Positions 48,904-60,771 of a stretch of 64,000 nucleotides of DNA are shown piece by piece. Position 1 is the stretch's first letter. Each line of letters begins with the position of its first letter. Source of the stretch: Rhabditoides inermis (lineage: Eukaryota > Nematoda > Chromadorea > Rhabditida > Rhabditidae); assembly GCA_963966185.1 (NCBI GenBank), contig CAWZYM010000242.1, positions 891,001 through 955,000 of the forward strand. The letters run 5' to 3'. The notes beneath the pieces are model-generated. The model was not told where the DNA came from. It made no database searches and worked only from the letters and a program-made list of their open reading frames with translations. A program made the translations under genes and the position numbers.

Positions 48904-50461
48904 TTCTCTTCCTGACTAGCTCATAGACTCCCCCCCACCTCTACTCCTGCTCACTCTGTCGCACCACGCTCCAATCGGCCCCGAGAGGAGCGACTGCGCC
49001 ACACCCTCGCACAGCTGCTCGATAGAGACCTGGGGGGAGATTGTAAATACTGTATTATTGTAGGATGTTATTACAAGTTACATGTACTGTCTAGTGTACA
49101 CACATCAACGACTAGTGAATGGGTGAATGAAACGTACGAGTTGCATTCCTCCGAGTAGTTGCATGCAGAGGGAGACACAGAACGACCACGCCCGATCCTC
49201 CTCAAAAGATGGAACAATTTTCTTTGAAAAGTACTTGCGTAAACAGATGAACTTTGTCTTATCCCAATGCAGCAAAAGCACATGCATAAAGCGTTTACAA
49301 ATACTAAGACAAACCTGCACTTCTCTCTTCTCTCTTTCTCTCTTATCTCTCCTACTTGTGTTCACTGGTTAGTATCAACAGAACTTTCCCGAATGCGCAG
49401 GTTTGTATTAGTATTTGTAAACGCTTTATGCATGTGCTTTTGCTGCATTGGGATAAGACAAAGTTCATCTGTTTACGCAAGTACTTTTCAAAGAAAATAT
49501 ATGTCCTTTTGTTAAATTTCATAGAAATTTTGAATATGTGCTGAATTATGACTATTCATCTGGATTATATCAAAAACTACTATCTCTCACTCCCTCTGTT
49601 CTCTCCTTCTCTTCGTCCCTTCTCTCTCTTTCACTGTTCCTTCTCTCTCTTTCACTGTTCTCTCTCTCACTCTCACTTTCTGCCCTTCTCTCTCTGTCTC
49701 TTTATATCTTTCTGCTCTTCTATCAACGTTTACAAATACTAACACAAACTCTAGGCCGTTCTCTCTCTTCTTACTTTCATGTACCACAGATCACACGTTA
49801 CGTTTCGGATCGCCGTTACGTTTCACAAAACGTTTTTCCTCACATATTTACACTACTGTTCGGAGTCGCGCCTACTGCGCTCTTTCTCCTGGTTATAGTT
49901 GGCGGACCCAAAACAACGCAAACCCGGCGCGAATTGTACGCTGGCGGCGGCGGGGCGAACTACATTCAAAGTGCTAGTTAGAGAACACGCGCAGAAAACG
50001 CGAGAGAGAACGCTTTCGGCAGAGAGTCAGAGTTACCGGACACGACACCCACACACACACACGCTGGCCTCTCACCTCATGGGTGCGCGAGATCGCTCAT
50101 AACTTCTTTCGGAGAAAAGATACAAAGATGCCCACGACCAATGATCTGTCCTAGGGAACGGTGCGAATCTAACTAACATGTTTTGGATGAGTCCACATTG
50201 TTGTTAACATGACCTTCGGATATCGCTTCTTAAAAATTCTGGCGCGAGCCCTATCCTAAGCCAAAAGAGAGGGCGCTGCGCGCCCTCTCTAATTACTTTT
50301 TGAGTTTTTTTTATTGAGTTACTATAATTACTTATATATATCTAGCATTTTCTAAAGGAGTCTGGTCTCTGTCTCACCAGGCAGGTGGCCGCATAGACCA
50401 CATAGAGCGTGTATTCATTCACGCGGTCCACTCGCATGAGAAGGGATGTGTCCCCTGTCAT
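45621..50461 (-). CDS. SLC40A1: Ferroportin (iron exporter)
   Basis: 17 exons: 50378-50461, 49138-49200, 48955-49029, 48691-48823, 48391-48498, 48223-48306, 48071-48146, 47773-47842, 47545-47655, 47431-47494, 47278-47369, 46851-46939, 46654-46727, 46506-46598, 46100-46218, 45921-46031, 45621-45785. The product is 536 aa (human 571). Matches: EDRAWSFCVSL (family GDRMWHFAVSV, keeping the metal-site Asp), AWCDRVNPSIAAL, RDWLVVLTHNDETKLPKLN, TIDQLANVGSPLLTGVL, MTVLGFDG, SILMPGSPFDL and GLWTADLSITHVMQTGVAERERN. It exports Fe2+ across the plasma membrane. The hepcidin-contact cysteine after FD is Gly here. Intron 1 (1.2 kb) contains a MITE. The last intron is the least certain: reading through it also stays open. 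Confidence 0.93.
48824..48901. repeat. (CT)n(TA)n microsatellite in ferroportin intron 3
   Basis: About 37 bp of CT followed by about 40 bp of TA, ending just before TCTTTCTC. It lies directly next to the exon 4 acceptor. Confidence 0.92.
49217..49500. mobile_element. Foldback MITE-like element 2, in ferroportin intron 1
   Basis: Inverted arms of about 100 bp (49217-49318 and 49400-49500) share TTTGAAAAGTACTTGCGTAAACAGATGAAC-like sequence and GCATGTGCTTTTGCTGCATT, with an 80-bp CT-rich centre. The arms are related to element 1 (36119-36650). The left arm begins only 17 bp from exon 2, so it lies in the 3' splice-site region of that intron. Confidence 0.82.
49729..49757. repeat. Fragment of the same MITE family
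   Basis: CGTTTACAAATACTAACACA closely matches the inner arm of element 2 (CGTTTACAAATACTAAGACA at 49291-49310), following a CT-rich block resembling its centre. Confidence 0.65.
50266..50290. repeat. GC-rich perfect hairpin
   Basis: Arms GAGAGGGCGC and GCGCCCTCTC around a TGC loop, in AT-rich intron 1 of ferroportin. Similar in form to the hairpin at 35656-35676. Confidence 0.85.
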
Positions 50462-51683
50462 CGCGAAGCGATTCGAATCAAATACAGTTTGGTTGAACCA
50501 AATAAGACAACAAGTTGAAATTGGAACCGTGACTGTTCGATTGTCAGAGTTGATTCATGGGCGTTTGCTGATTGTGGCAGATCGCGCGAATATAAACGGT
50601 TTATAATGGCTGCGAGTGGCAACGGGAAATCGATGCTCACTCACGCTCGCTCTATTGTTCATGTGCACACATGCGAAAGAAAGCAACAAGGTGTAATATA
50701 TGAGTGCAAAATGTTTGTTGCGGAGACCGAGACAGACACGACGAATGATGTGAAGATATAGAATATCAGGAAATAGCGTAGAACACTACTGGTCACTGGA
50801 AACTGTGTTTTGTTATAAAAAAGGAAGAATTTGTCAACCACCTGATTTTCATCCGATTATCGTGAACGTTACTCTATTACCATATTTAATTTAGTAGAAC
50901 CTCCAAAAAGAGTGGGAAAAGGAGCGTACGTCAATCGTGAAAATATACAACAATACCAGCAAGAAACATGAACCCACCAGGCACGTACAAGCATACGAAG
51001 AGTAGAGCAGCCACTCTTTGGTTCGATCCGAGAGGCTCATCTAGATATCTGAGACTCACAACAAACAACAACAAGTATTTCAACAAATCAAATCAGGGTG
51101 CGAATCGCTCGGAATCGAAGAGAATCCAAAAATGGCGTTATCAGCCCCCGAATTCCCGTATCTGGAGAGCCGAATCAGCGACCGTTTCTTCCACTTCTCC
51201 CAGTCTCCGTCACACAGTTCAAAGATAACTCGCACAACGAGCCAGATAAGAAACTGTTCTTATAAGTTGCACGTAATTTACTTTAATGTGATATGAACCT
51301 TATTGATCAAGGATAAGGAAATGCACGAATTTACATGCTACGTACAATATTTTGATCGGGTAGGAGACGGTTGGAAGTAAAGTACACTCGCGTCTCTAAT
51401 GCCTAAAAATCTCACCTCGGCACCATCTCCAGAGTGGAGTGACTACCACATACATAGTGGCGTGGAGTAGTGCCGATAACTTTCTTTGAAGACGCGCAGC
51501 CAACAATGCAGTGAGCACATGAGGTCACGTGAACAACGTAGTGTGATCTGCGATCACTGCTTCACATCACGGCACAATGCCAAGTCGTTGTTTCGATCAT
51601 GACCAATATTATTGACAACATCTCTGAATATTATAATTTATCTACCCGTTCTCTGCTACAACATTCGAATATATACATGTAAA
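50462..51683. other. Intergenic region upstream of ferroportin
   Basis: 1.2 kb without a supported gene. No iron-responsive element loop (CAGUGN) in a convincing stem was found near the start codon on the minus strand. Probably contains the ferroportin promoter. Confidence 0.5.
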
Positions 51684-52185
51684 TCAATCGATAGTCATCT
51701 GCCGCCGCACCACCATCTGCCGCATCCTCTCGCCGTCCACACTCTTTTTGCGGTCGTGGATACGGTCCACAACCTGGAGGATAAACAAGTAAACAAACAA
51801 GTAAACAAACAACTAAACAAGTACCTCTCTAGCTTGTCGCAACTGGTCCTGTGGTAGATGTTCGAGGAAGAGTGCGAACGTCTCCGTCTGCTGGTATCGA
51901 AACGCATCCGACACAACTCTGAAAAGAAACACTTCTATTTCTCCAGAAGACATCAACAACATACTGCGGCATAGTACTCATCAATATATTATAAGTTATG
52001 TACCCGTAATGTTTGATCGTATCAGATCAATCTTGATTATCAGTTTCCCCGCATACCTATAGTTCTCCATTGTCAACAGTCGCTTTCTGAGTGTCGGACA
52101 ACAGTTCTCTATGAGAAACTCGAGCTTCTTCTGCGCTTTCTTCGTCAGAACCTCGTCGTCCTTGTCATTCTGAAGTAAACATGAT

Positions 52186-52222
<37 letters not shown>

Positions 52223-54519
52223 ATAGAAAGAAGAGAGAGGGAACCTCACATTGATGGAATTGTAAAGAGTGTCGTAGAAAGTGCTCCAGGTGATTCTGGC
52301 CACAGCTGTTTCATTCATGAGACACAGCCGCTCACACAGAAACCCTCATTGTATGCCGGTCGCGGGTGCGGAAACAGAGCGCCCGCCACTGCAGAAGACC
52401 TGCAGGCGAATCTCTCTCTCTCTCTCTTTCCCTCTCTTCCTCCCTCTCCCTCCCCTTACCGACATACTCCTTATGATTGTCACCCACCCGGTCCCAGAGA
52501 AAGGCCACCAGCTGGAATGTGCGTGTCAAGCCCCGCCCATGTGAGTACCGCCTACCTGGCAGTATCCGTGCGTGATTGCCCACGCGAAGCACTGCGTCAT
52601 GCGCTGGTTCGGCACGCGGCGTTCTGAAACATTCTATTGAGGTGTCCATTTCGGTTCTTTTTATACCTGTCTCGAACATGCTCTCCCAGTTTCTGTTGTT
52701 CTCGAGCAGAGTGAGCCAGAAGTCGTAGCACGGGTGCTCCGAGAGAGTTTTCCTAAAAAGGAATACGATAAAGACAAAAGAATGAATACAACCCCCTACT
52801 TCATAGCCCCCCTCCTGTGTCGATCGAAGCGGAAATCGTCCTCTATCCAGTCGAGCATCGCGTACGCGCACGCAAACTGAACACGTACACTCGTACTCAC
52901 TCTAACGTATGCCTAGAGTGAAACGCATATGCTGCCAACAGTGTCCGGAACCTCCGCAAATCGAATAAAAAAGGAACAGTTCCATACCGTGGCTGTACTT
53001 TTCCCTTTTTCGATTTGTTTGTATGTCATAAACACTTATGACTAAACTACTTATTCCTCAAAAACCTGGAACTGCATGGTGGGCCAGTTAGCGCACTCCG
53101 TTGATATGATCACTTTCGCCGTTTCCACGTCGTCTATCTCGTATCTGAAAGGCACCATAGAATTGTTGTTGGGTGCGTGTCTATTCTATGAGACTGCACC
53201 AACTTGGCGGGCGTCCACCGGATGCAGTGGTAGAATGTCTTGATGTGGTTCGCCCTGTTTCCTCTATGCCTCGCTCGTCTCTCATCACAGAACATCTCCA
53301 CGTGCTTCTCACCTGCGATAAGCAGTGTTCGACTCAACTCAGGTATCCGGTTACTTCACCAGTCAATCGAGACAGCATTCAACATTGCTAACAGGCAATA
53401 TAGGAATAACAGAAACTTGATGCAACCGCTGATGATACAAAGTCTGATACTCACTCCATCTGTGGTGTTCCCGGATCACCTCAGCTATCGCCTCGTGAAT
53501 GGCTCGGCGGATGCGCAATGGAAGACGCAGACCGGTCACCTATACAAGGAAACAAATCAATTCCAGACAAGCAGATAATTCATGTCCTAGCTGCGTAAAA
53601 AGAACGTACCGCTGGGCGGAGTGAACGCGCCACGTCTAGAAGAGGACGCCAGCGCAGCTCTTTCTAGAAAGATACCTCCATGATGGCGAATACAACGATA
53701 TCTAGTACCACTCACAGCAAACATGCGGAGTGCGATCGCGCGAACGCAGAGACAGCGAAGAGACAACGCACCTTCCATCACATATGTATCAATCTGAAAG
53801 TTGCGTGAACACGTTAAAAAATTTATTAAAAAAGCAATGCAATCGAAGTGATCAGTGAGGTGAACGAGATCTGCTCTCGGATATTTCAGGTGCGAACTGG
53901 TAGGAGTAGAATAAACAAGTCGAGAGTGAGAGAGAGTGAGAGAGAGAGAGAGAGGGAGAAAGAGAGGAGGAAGAGAAAGAAAGAGGGTTGTTGGGAGGAA
54001 AAGAGGGAAGAAGAGTGACACTGATTTCCGAACCGGCTGCTTGGATGCGCGAGTATTTTTAGAAGAAAACACTCGATGGGAAAACACATTGCGACTTGAA
54101 AACAACACAGATATGGACAACTGGACAACAAAATACAAAATCAATATCAATGTTGTCGTATTTCGATGTTGTGATGTTGTGATGCCAGAAAATGGATAAA
54201 AAAGTAACAAAAAAGAAAACAGAAGATCTGAGGAAGAGGCGAAAAGGACACTTGATCACAATACGCGCGTTCTATTCCTCGTGATAGTGCGATCGGGAAA
54301 AGCCCGCTGCAGCTGGCGAGAGAGAGAGAGGGGGGGAGAGAGAGAGGGAGGGAGAGAGGGAGAGAGGGAGAGAGGGAGAGAGGGAGAGAGGGAGAGAGGG
54401 AGAGAGGGAGAGAGGGAGAGAGAGACGCGGCGCCCTGTGTAAACCCTCGAGTGTTCCGCATGCGCTTTGCACATGCAAAGATCCACAGAAATGTCACGGG
54501 TAAACATCTTTATAGCCAT
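51684..54519 (-). CDS. Unrecognised helical protein, 13 exons
   Basis: Exons 54445-54519, 53716-53793, 53610-53663, 53455-53539, 53204-53312, 53066-53144, 52800-52876, 52667-52752, 52556-52623, 52250-52330, 52057-52169, 51825-51918 and 51684-51773 sum to 363 codons with all phases matching. The first exon is the least certain because its intron is 651 bp and contains a long GGGAGA repeat. The protein is soluble, helix-rich, with many aromatic and basic residues. Examples are REHHRWSEKHVEMFCDERR, ECANWPTMQFQ, YAMLDWIEDDF and HPCYDFWLTLLENNRNWESM. A final charged helix (VVDRIHDRKKSVDGERMRQM) follows. No catalytic motif or membrane segment is visible, and I cannot name a family. It lies 216 bp downstream of, and on the same strand as, the RD3-like gene. 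Confidence 0.65.
54312..54425. repeat. GGGAGA-type minisatellite
   Basis: Regular GGGAGAGA/GGGAGAGAG units for about 110 bp, in the presumed first intron of the helical-protein gene. Confidence 0.93.
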
Positions 54520-54735
54520 TTTAAAACATAATTATGTACAAAGCCAATAGTGTATGTGGTATATTTGGTTGGGTTTTGTATCGAACGAGAAAGCCAAGAT
54601 AACACAAGAACGGAAATAGCTCTGAAACGCACACACACATATCTAGTGGAGAGAACTAGGAGAAGGGGAAAAGGAGATTGAAGCAAATATCGAGAGAGGC
54701 CGCAGCCTCGAATCACGGGTAGATGGGAGGGTGGA

Positions 54736-55338
54736 TCAGACGAGGTGGTGTATGTGAGTGAACTGGACGTCTCCCAGAGAGCGGGCCGACGAGAGGCCAG
54801 AGTCCAGAGACGCAGAGTCCGGGTCCGGGCGGACCTGCAGAGATTATGCTGGTTAGTGAAGTGGAGTGAAGAGTGAAGATTCGTTATACTTTATACATTT
54901 ATAAGTATTTTTACGGTGTGCTCCCTGGTGGGATTGATTCGCATCTATTTCTGCACCACTTTTTTGCGTCAGTCCTTGATAATTGCAGAATGTCTCTGAT
55001 CTGTCTGCTCTTCACTAATAAGAGCACTGACGCTCTTGCATGCCTTATTAGCTTATTATACGTCACGTGATAGCTTAGGTACTTTAGCTTTTTTTATACT
55101 ATAGTGCATGTCTTATTGCGAAGAACAGACGAGAATCTGCTTATGCCAGAAAAATGCACTGTATTCACTGTACACAAGTATTCTCGGATATTGTGCGGAT
55201 ATGTTATTGTGTAATTGTGTGTCTACGCTTTACGCATAAGCACTCTTCAGCATTTTTGCGCGTAGGTTAAAAAAACAAGGAAAAACACGTTCTTTTGAAT
55301 AAATACTATAAGTTTCTATTTATAGACAAACAACAATT

Positions 55339-55379
<41 letters not shown>

Positions 55380-56731
55380 GGGGGAGAGGAGGGAGCTGAC
55401 CTTGTGGTATCTGGCGGACAGGCTGCCTTCTCGTTTCCTCGCCATCACAGTCTCATAGACACAGTTGAGGAAGATATCGATCACATCCTCCCGAGACATC
55501 GCCTTCTGGAAAAGATTAACAGTTTGATATGGAACGCAGTACTACGCAATAAAACTTATTATGAGTGAAGTTATGAGACTAATGTGCGTCGAAAAAGGAT
55601 AGACAGAATAGCGAAGTACGAAGGACGGAAGGTCGAAGGACGAAGTACCCACGTGTTGTCTGGCCTTCCACAGTGCTATCAGCTCACTCCACTCGTCCAC
55701 TCGCATCTTCGCACACGCCTTCTCAATCTTGGAGCGCTCCTGAACAGTTCATGCTTACTTGTTTGTTTCCTTGCACTCACATCCGGAACGAGGTACTTCT
55801 TTGGCCGTGCTGGATCGGAGATGAGCCACGAGTAGTCGGGCACTTTGTCCCGCAGAGAAGCCTGCGAGCGACGCAACTCCTGAAACAATATACGATACTA
55901 CGATAACGTCCCTGTTTCCTATGAGTGCTGGTTGTAAACAGTAAACCGCTTTCAAGTGTACTTTAGTTTAATGAGTCATACTCTAATGGAATTCCTTGAT
56001 AAGTGTTATTTTTTTGTCAATGTAGTGGAAGCCAACTTTTTCCCATTTTCCTAATCCATTTATTCTAAAGGTGTTCTGCGACCGAGATCAAGTAGGTGGA
56101 AACCCCTCACATTCTGTAGATTATGTGAAAGAATCACGAGCTAACATGGAATAGTGTGTATGGTCTTGGATAAGGGAGGATGAGTGGCCAACGAGACTGA
56201 TGATGAGGCAGATTATCGCGAATCGGAGACGCAATCTCGTTGATTGGAGCGACGTGTTTTCAGCTTGTAGATTGAGAAGCGTGAATAAGCAAGTGTTTTT
56301 TTGGATTTGACAAACTCTAGTTTTGTTAGAAAAAGACAATCATACACATCTCACGCATAGAATAATCTCATCTCTTCGAACATTCGGAAAAATCCTTAAA
56401 AAGTACGTTTGTACTCATCACAAAGCGGCTTTCTGATACATCTGATGTCCTCTCTTTCAGAACTAGAGACTGTCATCGATTAGTTAGTGGCCTCCGAGTA
56501 ATTGTGGGTTGTCTAGAGAAGTTCTGTCACCTAAAGACGAAAGCTGTGAAGATACCGTAATAACGGTGTACATATTTTTGTTTCGAAAGTTGTGGACAAA
56601 TGTCAATACTTAACAATACCTCCTGCTCGAGAACGCGCTTGATGGCTCCATCGATCTCGCTGATCATCAAATCCGTCATGTGGTCGTCATCTGCAGAATG
56701 CATCTCTCCACCCTCTCTCTCCCTCTTTCTT

Positions 56732-56773
<42 letters not shown>

Positions 56774-56847
56774 GGTGCCAGATCTAGTCTCGGATCGTCT
56801 TCACTCTCCTCACGAGTGAACGACAGATTCGACAGCCAGCGAAGCAT
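54736..56847 (-). CDS. RD3-family protein
   Basis: Six exons: 56772-56847, 56620-56690, 55781-55879, 55653-55739, 55401-55505, 54736-54834, giving 178 aa (human RD3 is 195). Diagnostic features are the N-terminus MLRWLSNLSFTREE (family SWLRWNEAPS), an amphipathic helix (MTDLMISEIDGAIKRVLEQE), the core DYSWLISDPARPKKYLVPD (family DYSWLASTPRSTYDLSP), then ERSKIEKACAKMRVDEW and the helix VIDIFLNCVYETVMARK. In vertebrate photoreceptors RD3 binds and inhibits guanylate cyclase and guides its trafficking; the role here is unknown. TTTTTTCAG stands two bases before the ATG. Introns carry (GA)n/(CT)n runs. Confidence 0.85.
55339..55376. repeat. (GA)n microsatellite in RD3-like intron 5
   Basis: GA run of about 38 bp next to the exon 5 donor on the minus strand. 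Confidence 0.9.
56710..56770. repeat. (CT)n microsatellite in RD3-like intron 1
   Basis: CT-rich run of about 60 bp filling most of the 81-bp intron 56691-56771. Confidence 0.9.
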
Positions 56848-57120
56848 TGCTGAAAAAACGTAATTGAAAAAAACAGAGCAAAAAGACGCGACAGTTGTGA
56901 AAGAAGCGCGTCATCGATATGAAGCGAGAAATTGATAGGAAGAGACTTCCGGATTGAAGATTCTAGGATACACTCAATTCCGGAAAGAAAGAGATGGTGT
57001 AGTGTGGTATTCATAGCCACGAGTTATTTCGAGAAGAAAGCTTGAGCGAAACGAAAACAACACGTAACTGGTACGTCGACGTGTGTATAGAAGAGTAGAG
57101 GAGGAGGAGGAGGGTGTCGG

Positions 57121-57168
<48 letters not shown>

Positions 57169-58100
57169 TGCTATGGCAGGAGGCGCATCTTTATACCCCT
57201 CCATCAGCCCACAATCACACACACTCCCCTGAAAAAAGAGAAGAGATTATCTCTCTTTTATCACCTTATCATAATTCACCATATCACCACAATTATGCTA
57301 AAAGCAGCCGGCGATCAATCGCCGCGAGATTTGCATTCCTCTTCTAGCTAAAAACACTCTGAATGCAAAACAGTCGTCACAGTATATGTAATAGAAAGCG
57401 GGTTTAGAAGATGCGAGAACAAGTTATCGGTGAACAAACAGATGAAGTAAAGTAAGCATCGACGTGGATAAAGCTATTGAGGCGAGATTTCGACGACGTC
57501 AGTGGATACAGACGGATTAGACGCTGAAAGATGGGCACAAAAATAGCAGGTGACGGCACTTTCTGGATAGTCTGGATACGCAGGCTGGAAATAATGCGCA
57601 CGTGATATTTTGTGATAGGATTGACGCAGATGCCTTCCAATACATACTCCAATGTTCTCACACTCACACTTACATCTGCATTTTTTTTTAGCAAAGACAT
57701 TGTCAGCGTACGTGTGTTTGAAGAAATTTATTTAAGGAAATACATGCGTCAAGGTATGACTGGTTCACTACAATGTAGTCTTTTGCGTAAGCATTTTTTT
57801 GCCATTTTCGGTAACAAGCAAAAAACCTATTACAATATAAAATTAGAAATTATCTCTGCTGGGATGAAACGGCGATAACAGCTAGTTTCATTTTTCGAGT
57901 ATTCAATTGTGAGAAACGCTTTATTGTGTAAACACCACGTGAGAATCGCGAATGTGAAAACACAAAGTTGTAAGAAGACACGAAAGAAACGGCGGGTGAA
58001 AAGCCAGACACATCGAATGAGTACATTTCGAATTCAGAATCACGATTAGAAGGTGATAGTAGCATGTGTGTGTTTTGTGTGTTGCACCGTCGTGGGTGGT
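56848..58100. other. Intergenic region, no gene supported
   Basis: 1.25 kb between the RD3-like start and the next minus-strand stop. A (CT)n run lies at 57124-57164. A segment near 57730-57800 has ATACATGCGTCAAGG and TTTTGCGTAAGCATTTTT, loosely like the MITE arms. No consistent exon model was found. Confidence 0.5.
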
Positions 58101-59056
58101 CTACTCCTCATCCTCCGCAAAGTGGGAGCCGGTGGGGATGTCGAAGGAGAAGTCCGAGCCAATCTCGTCCACGAACTGCGTGCGATGCGGGTACACCACC
58201 ATTGCCTCAACCAGACACGTGACGGGATTACGGTATAGTACCGTATACCTTGACGTGGTGCTTGCCGTCTCTGTCGACAGAAGTGGTAGTTGTGGTGTGG
58301 TTCCTGGTGACTGGGGAAGCTGCGTTGTCGCTGGGCGGCTGGGGGTTGGTGGGTGGTTGGGCGCGCGCCATCGGAAGTCTCTCCCCCGACTCCACGTCAC
58401 CTGACATCTACAACACGGATACAATACACGTCAGTGGCTCCCACCTTGGCGGGCAGCTTGGGATCGGAGACGGGCTTCGAGCGACTCGATTTGGTCGATT
58501 TGGTCGATTTGGTCGATTTGGTGGACTTGCTGGACTTGTCGGATTTCGAGTCGGACGCCTTCTTGCCAACCGGCGCTTTCTTGCCCTTCTTCGCTCCCTT
58601 CTTGCTATTTCTCTTCTTAGAGCTCTTCTCAGACTTGGATGCCTTGCCCTTCTTCGATTTCGAGTTGCCGCCCTTCTTGGCCCCCTTCTTGCTCGTGCTG
58701 TTCTTGCTGCTTCCCTTGCCCTTCTTCCCTCCTCCCTTCTTCCCGTCCTTTCCTCTCTTCTTCCAGTACAGGAAATAGAATGCGAGTGCCGCCGCCACTA
58801 TCACAACCACCACCCCCACACCAGCTCCAGCGATCACGCCCATTGGAAGACCCTCCTCCTCTGAAACATATCGATCGATTATCGATCGATCATTCGATTG
58901 CTCACCGGTAGCAACGGGCTTGGGCTCCTCGAGTGCGGCAGAGCTCTTGTACTGTGTGGGAGAGGGAAGGAGGGCAGCCATCTTGCGAGTGAGTCTCTCG
59001 AGGAGGGAGGCGACGAGGCGGTCTTCCATCGAAGCCGGCAGAGACGGCGGCGACAT
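58101..59056 (-). CDS. Single-pass membrane protein with Lys-rich tail (paralogue A)
   Basis: Exons 58906-59056, 58445-58860, 58249-58407 and 58101-58205 give 276 aa from ATG 59056. That ATG follows an acceptor (CCTCCAG), so an upstream exon with a signal peptide may be missing. A transmembrane segment (VIAGAGVGVVVVIVAAALAF then YFLYWKKR) is followed by a very long tail of Lys, Ser and Gly, including four SKST-type tandem units, then a Thr-rich stretch. The last exon ends with the motif VDEIGSDFSFDIP and an acidic tip. This last exon corresponds in length (35 codons) and motif to that of the head-to-head neighbour on the plus strand. Confidence 0.75.
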
Positions 59057-59253
59057 GACTGGAGGGAGGGGTGAGAGAGGGGGCAGCCGACCCAGCCTGC
59101 ATACCTGCCGCGCGCTGTGAGTGTCGGCACAGCGAGTGTCACTCTCTCACCCACCCCCACCCGTCCTTTCCCCCCATCAAGTATGCCGATGCGAATTCCA
59201 CGGCGATCGTCATTCCACCTTCCGCTGTTTCCCCTCCAGTTGACTGACGTGCG
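59057..59253. promoter_or_regulatory. Bidirectional intergenic region of the paralogue pair
   Basis: 197 bp between the two start codons. It contains acceptor-like sites facing both genes (CCTCCAG before each ATG), so it may include short 5' exons as well as promoters. Confidence 0.5.
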
Positions 59254-60738
59254 ATGGCAGAAGGCGGCTCGGTCGGCGACGACCCGCGGACGACGACACA
59301 AAAGCCCGGAGAGGTGGGCGTGGAACACACGACCGAACAGTCGACGACCACCACGCAACAACTCACGACGACGACTCATCGACCTACGACGACGGAAGAA
59401 CGGCCGCAGGAGACTACGGAGAAGACCACAGAAAAGACGACGACTACATTTACGACTACTACGCCGACTACTTCCACTGCCGCCGCGACGACGACGATTG
59501 CGAAGGCTTTGACGACTACAGAGAAGACCACAGAGAAGTCGACGACTACATTCACAACTTCTACGACGGCTACTGCCACTGCCGCCGCGACGTCGACGAC
59601 GACCACGCAACTACCCACGAAGACGACGACGACTTATCGACCTACGACGACGGAAGGACAGCCGCAGGAGACTACGACGACTGAAAGTAAGCCGGAGGGG
59701 CCTGCCTACCTTCGAACCCCTTCGAGCACAGTGACACTCGCGGATCCTTCCCTCCGCGATTCCACTGATCTCTCACTCGATCATGCCACCGGCAGTGAAC
59801 TGGAATCCGCACACTCGATCCTCTCCACCACCACTCTCTACCCGGACACCTCTACCTCTGCCAACGCAACCACCATCGTGAGTATCGGTCGATTATTGAT
59901 TGATTATCGATTGATGTTGCTTCCAGCTGGGCCTGCCGGAGACGACCTTCTTCATAGCGGCAGGGGGCGCGGCCGGCGGCCTTTTCATCGGACTCACCCT
60001 CATAATCATTGCCATCTGCTGCTGCTGGAAAAAGGTACAGGAACCATTAGGATTACGGTAGAGTACAGTAACCCTTACTGTGTTGGCGCAGGGTTGGTGC
60101 TGCTTCAAGAAAAAGGCGACGACGTCGAAATCGAAGACTGGCAAGGGAAAGGCGTCTCAGAAGAAGGGAAAGAGCGGGAAGAAGAAGGAGAAAAAGACGA
60201 AGAGCAAGGCATCGAAAAAGTCTACAAAGAAGAGCAAGAAGGGAAAGAAGGGGAAGAAGGGGAAGAAGGGGAAGAAGGGGAAGAAGGTCTCCCTCCGGAA
60301 GGCGCCCGCCAAGGGAGCACCCACTGGATCCACGTCCAAGACAAAGGTCGCGTCTGCCACCCACACACTCACCCTGCCTCATTTCAGGAAGCAGACACGA
60401 AGACGGCCGACAAGTCGACGGACAAATCAAAGACGCAGAGGACGAGTCGCGACGTGGTTCTCGTGAAGGAAGCGGTCAGGGAGGCGCCCAAGAGTCAGGA
60501 GAAGGAGAAGAAGGAGCAGCAGCGGAGGAGCAGCGAGCAGAAGGAGAAGAGCCGGGAGAAGGAGAAGCCGAAACGCGCGCCCGTCATTGTGCTGGCGTCC
60601 GACATGGAGGAGCGGAAGCCGCCGACCGAGTCTCTGCGGCCAGAGTCGGACAAGTCTGAGCAGAAGAAGGAGAAGGATGACATCAAGGCACTCCTCCCTC
60701 TCATCCCACCAACCAGCACTGACAACACGGTACGGGGG

Positions 60739-60771
<33 letters not shown>

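Noticed and set aside
54147..54519. Ser-Leu-Pro frames over the GGGAGA repeat
   Set aside because: Low-complexity reading of the minisatellite. Only the first 25 codons (54445-54519) are used as a tentative exon.
60157..60372. Phe-rich antisense frame in paralogue B
   Set aside because: Complement of the Lys-rich exon (AAG codons) and not a separate gene.
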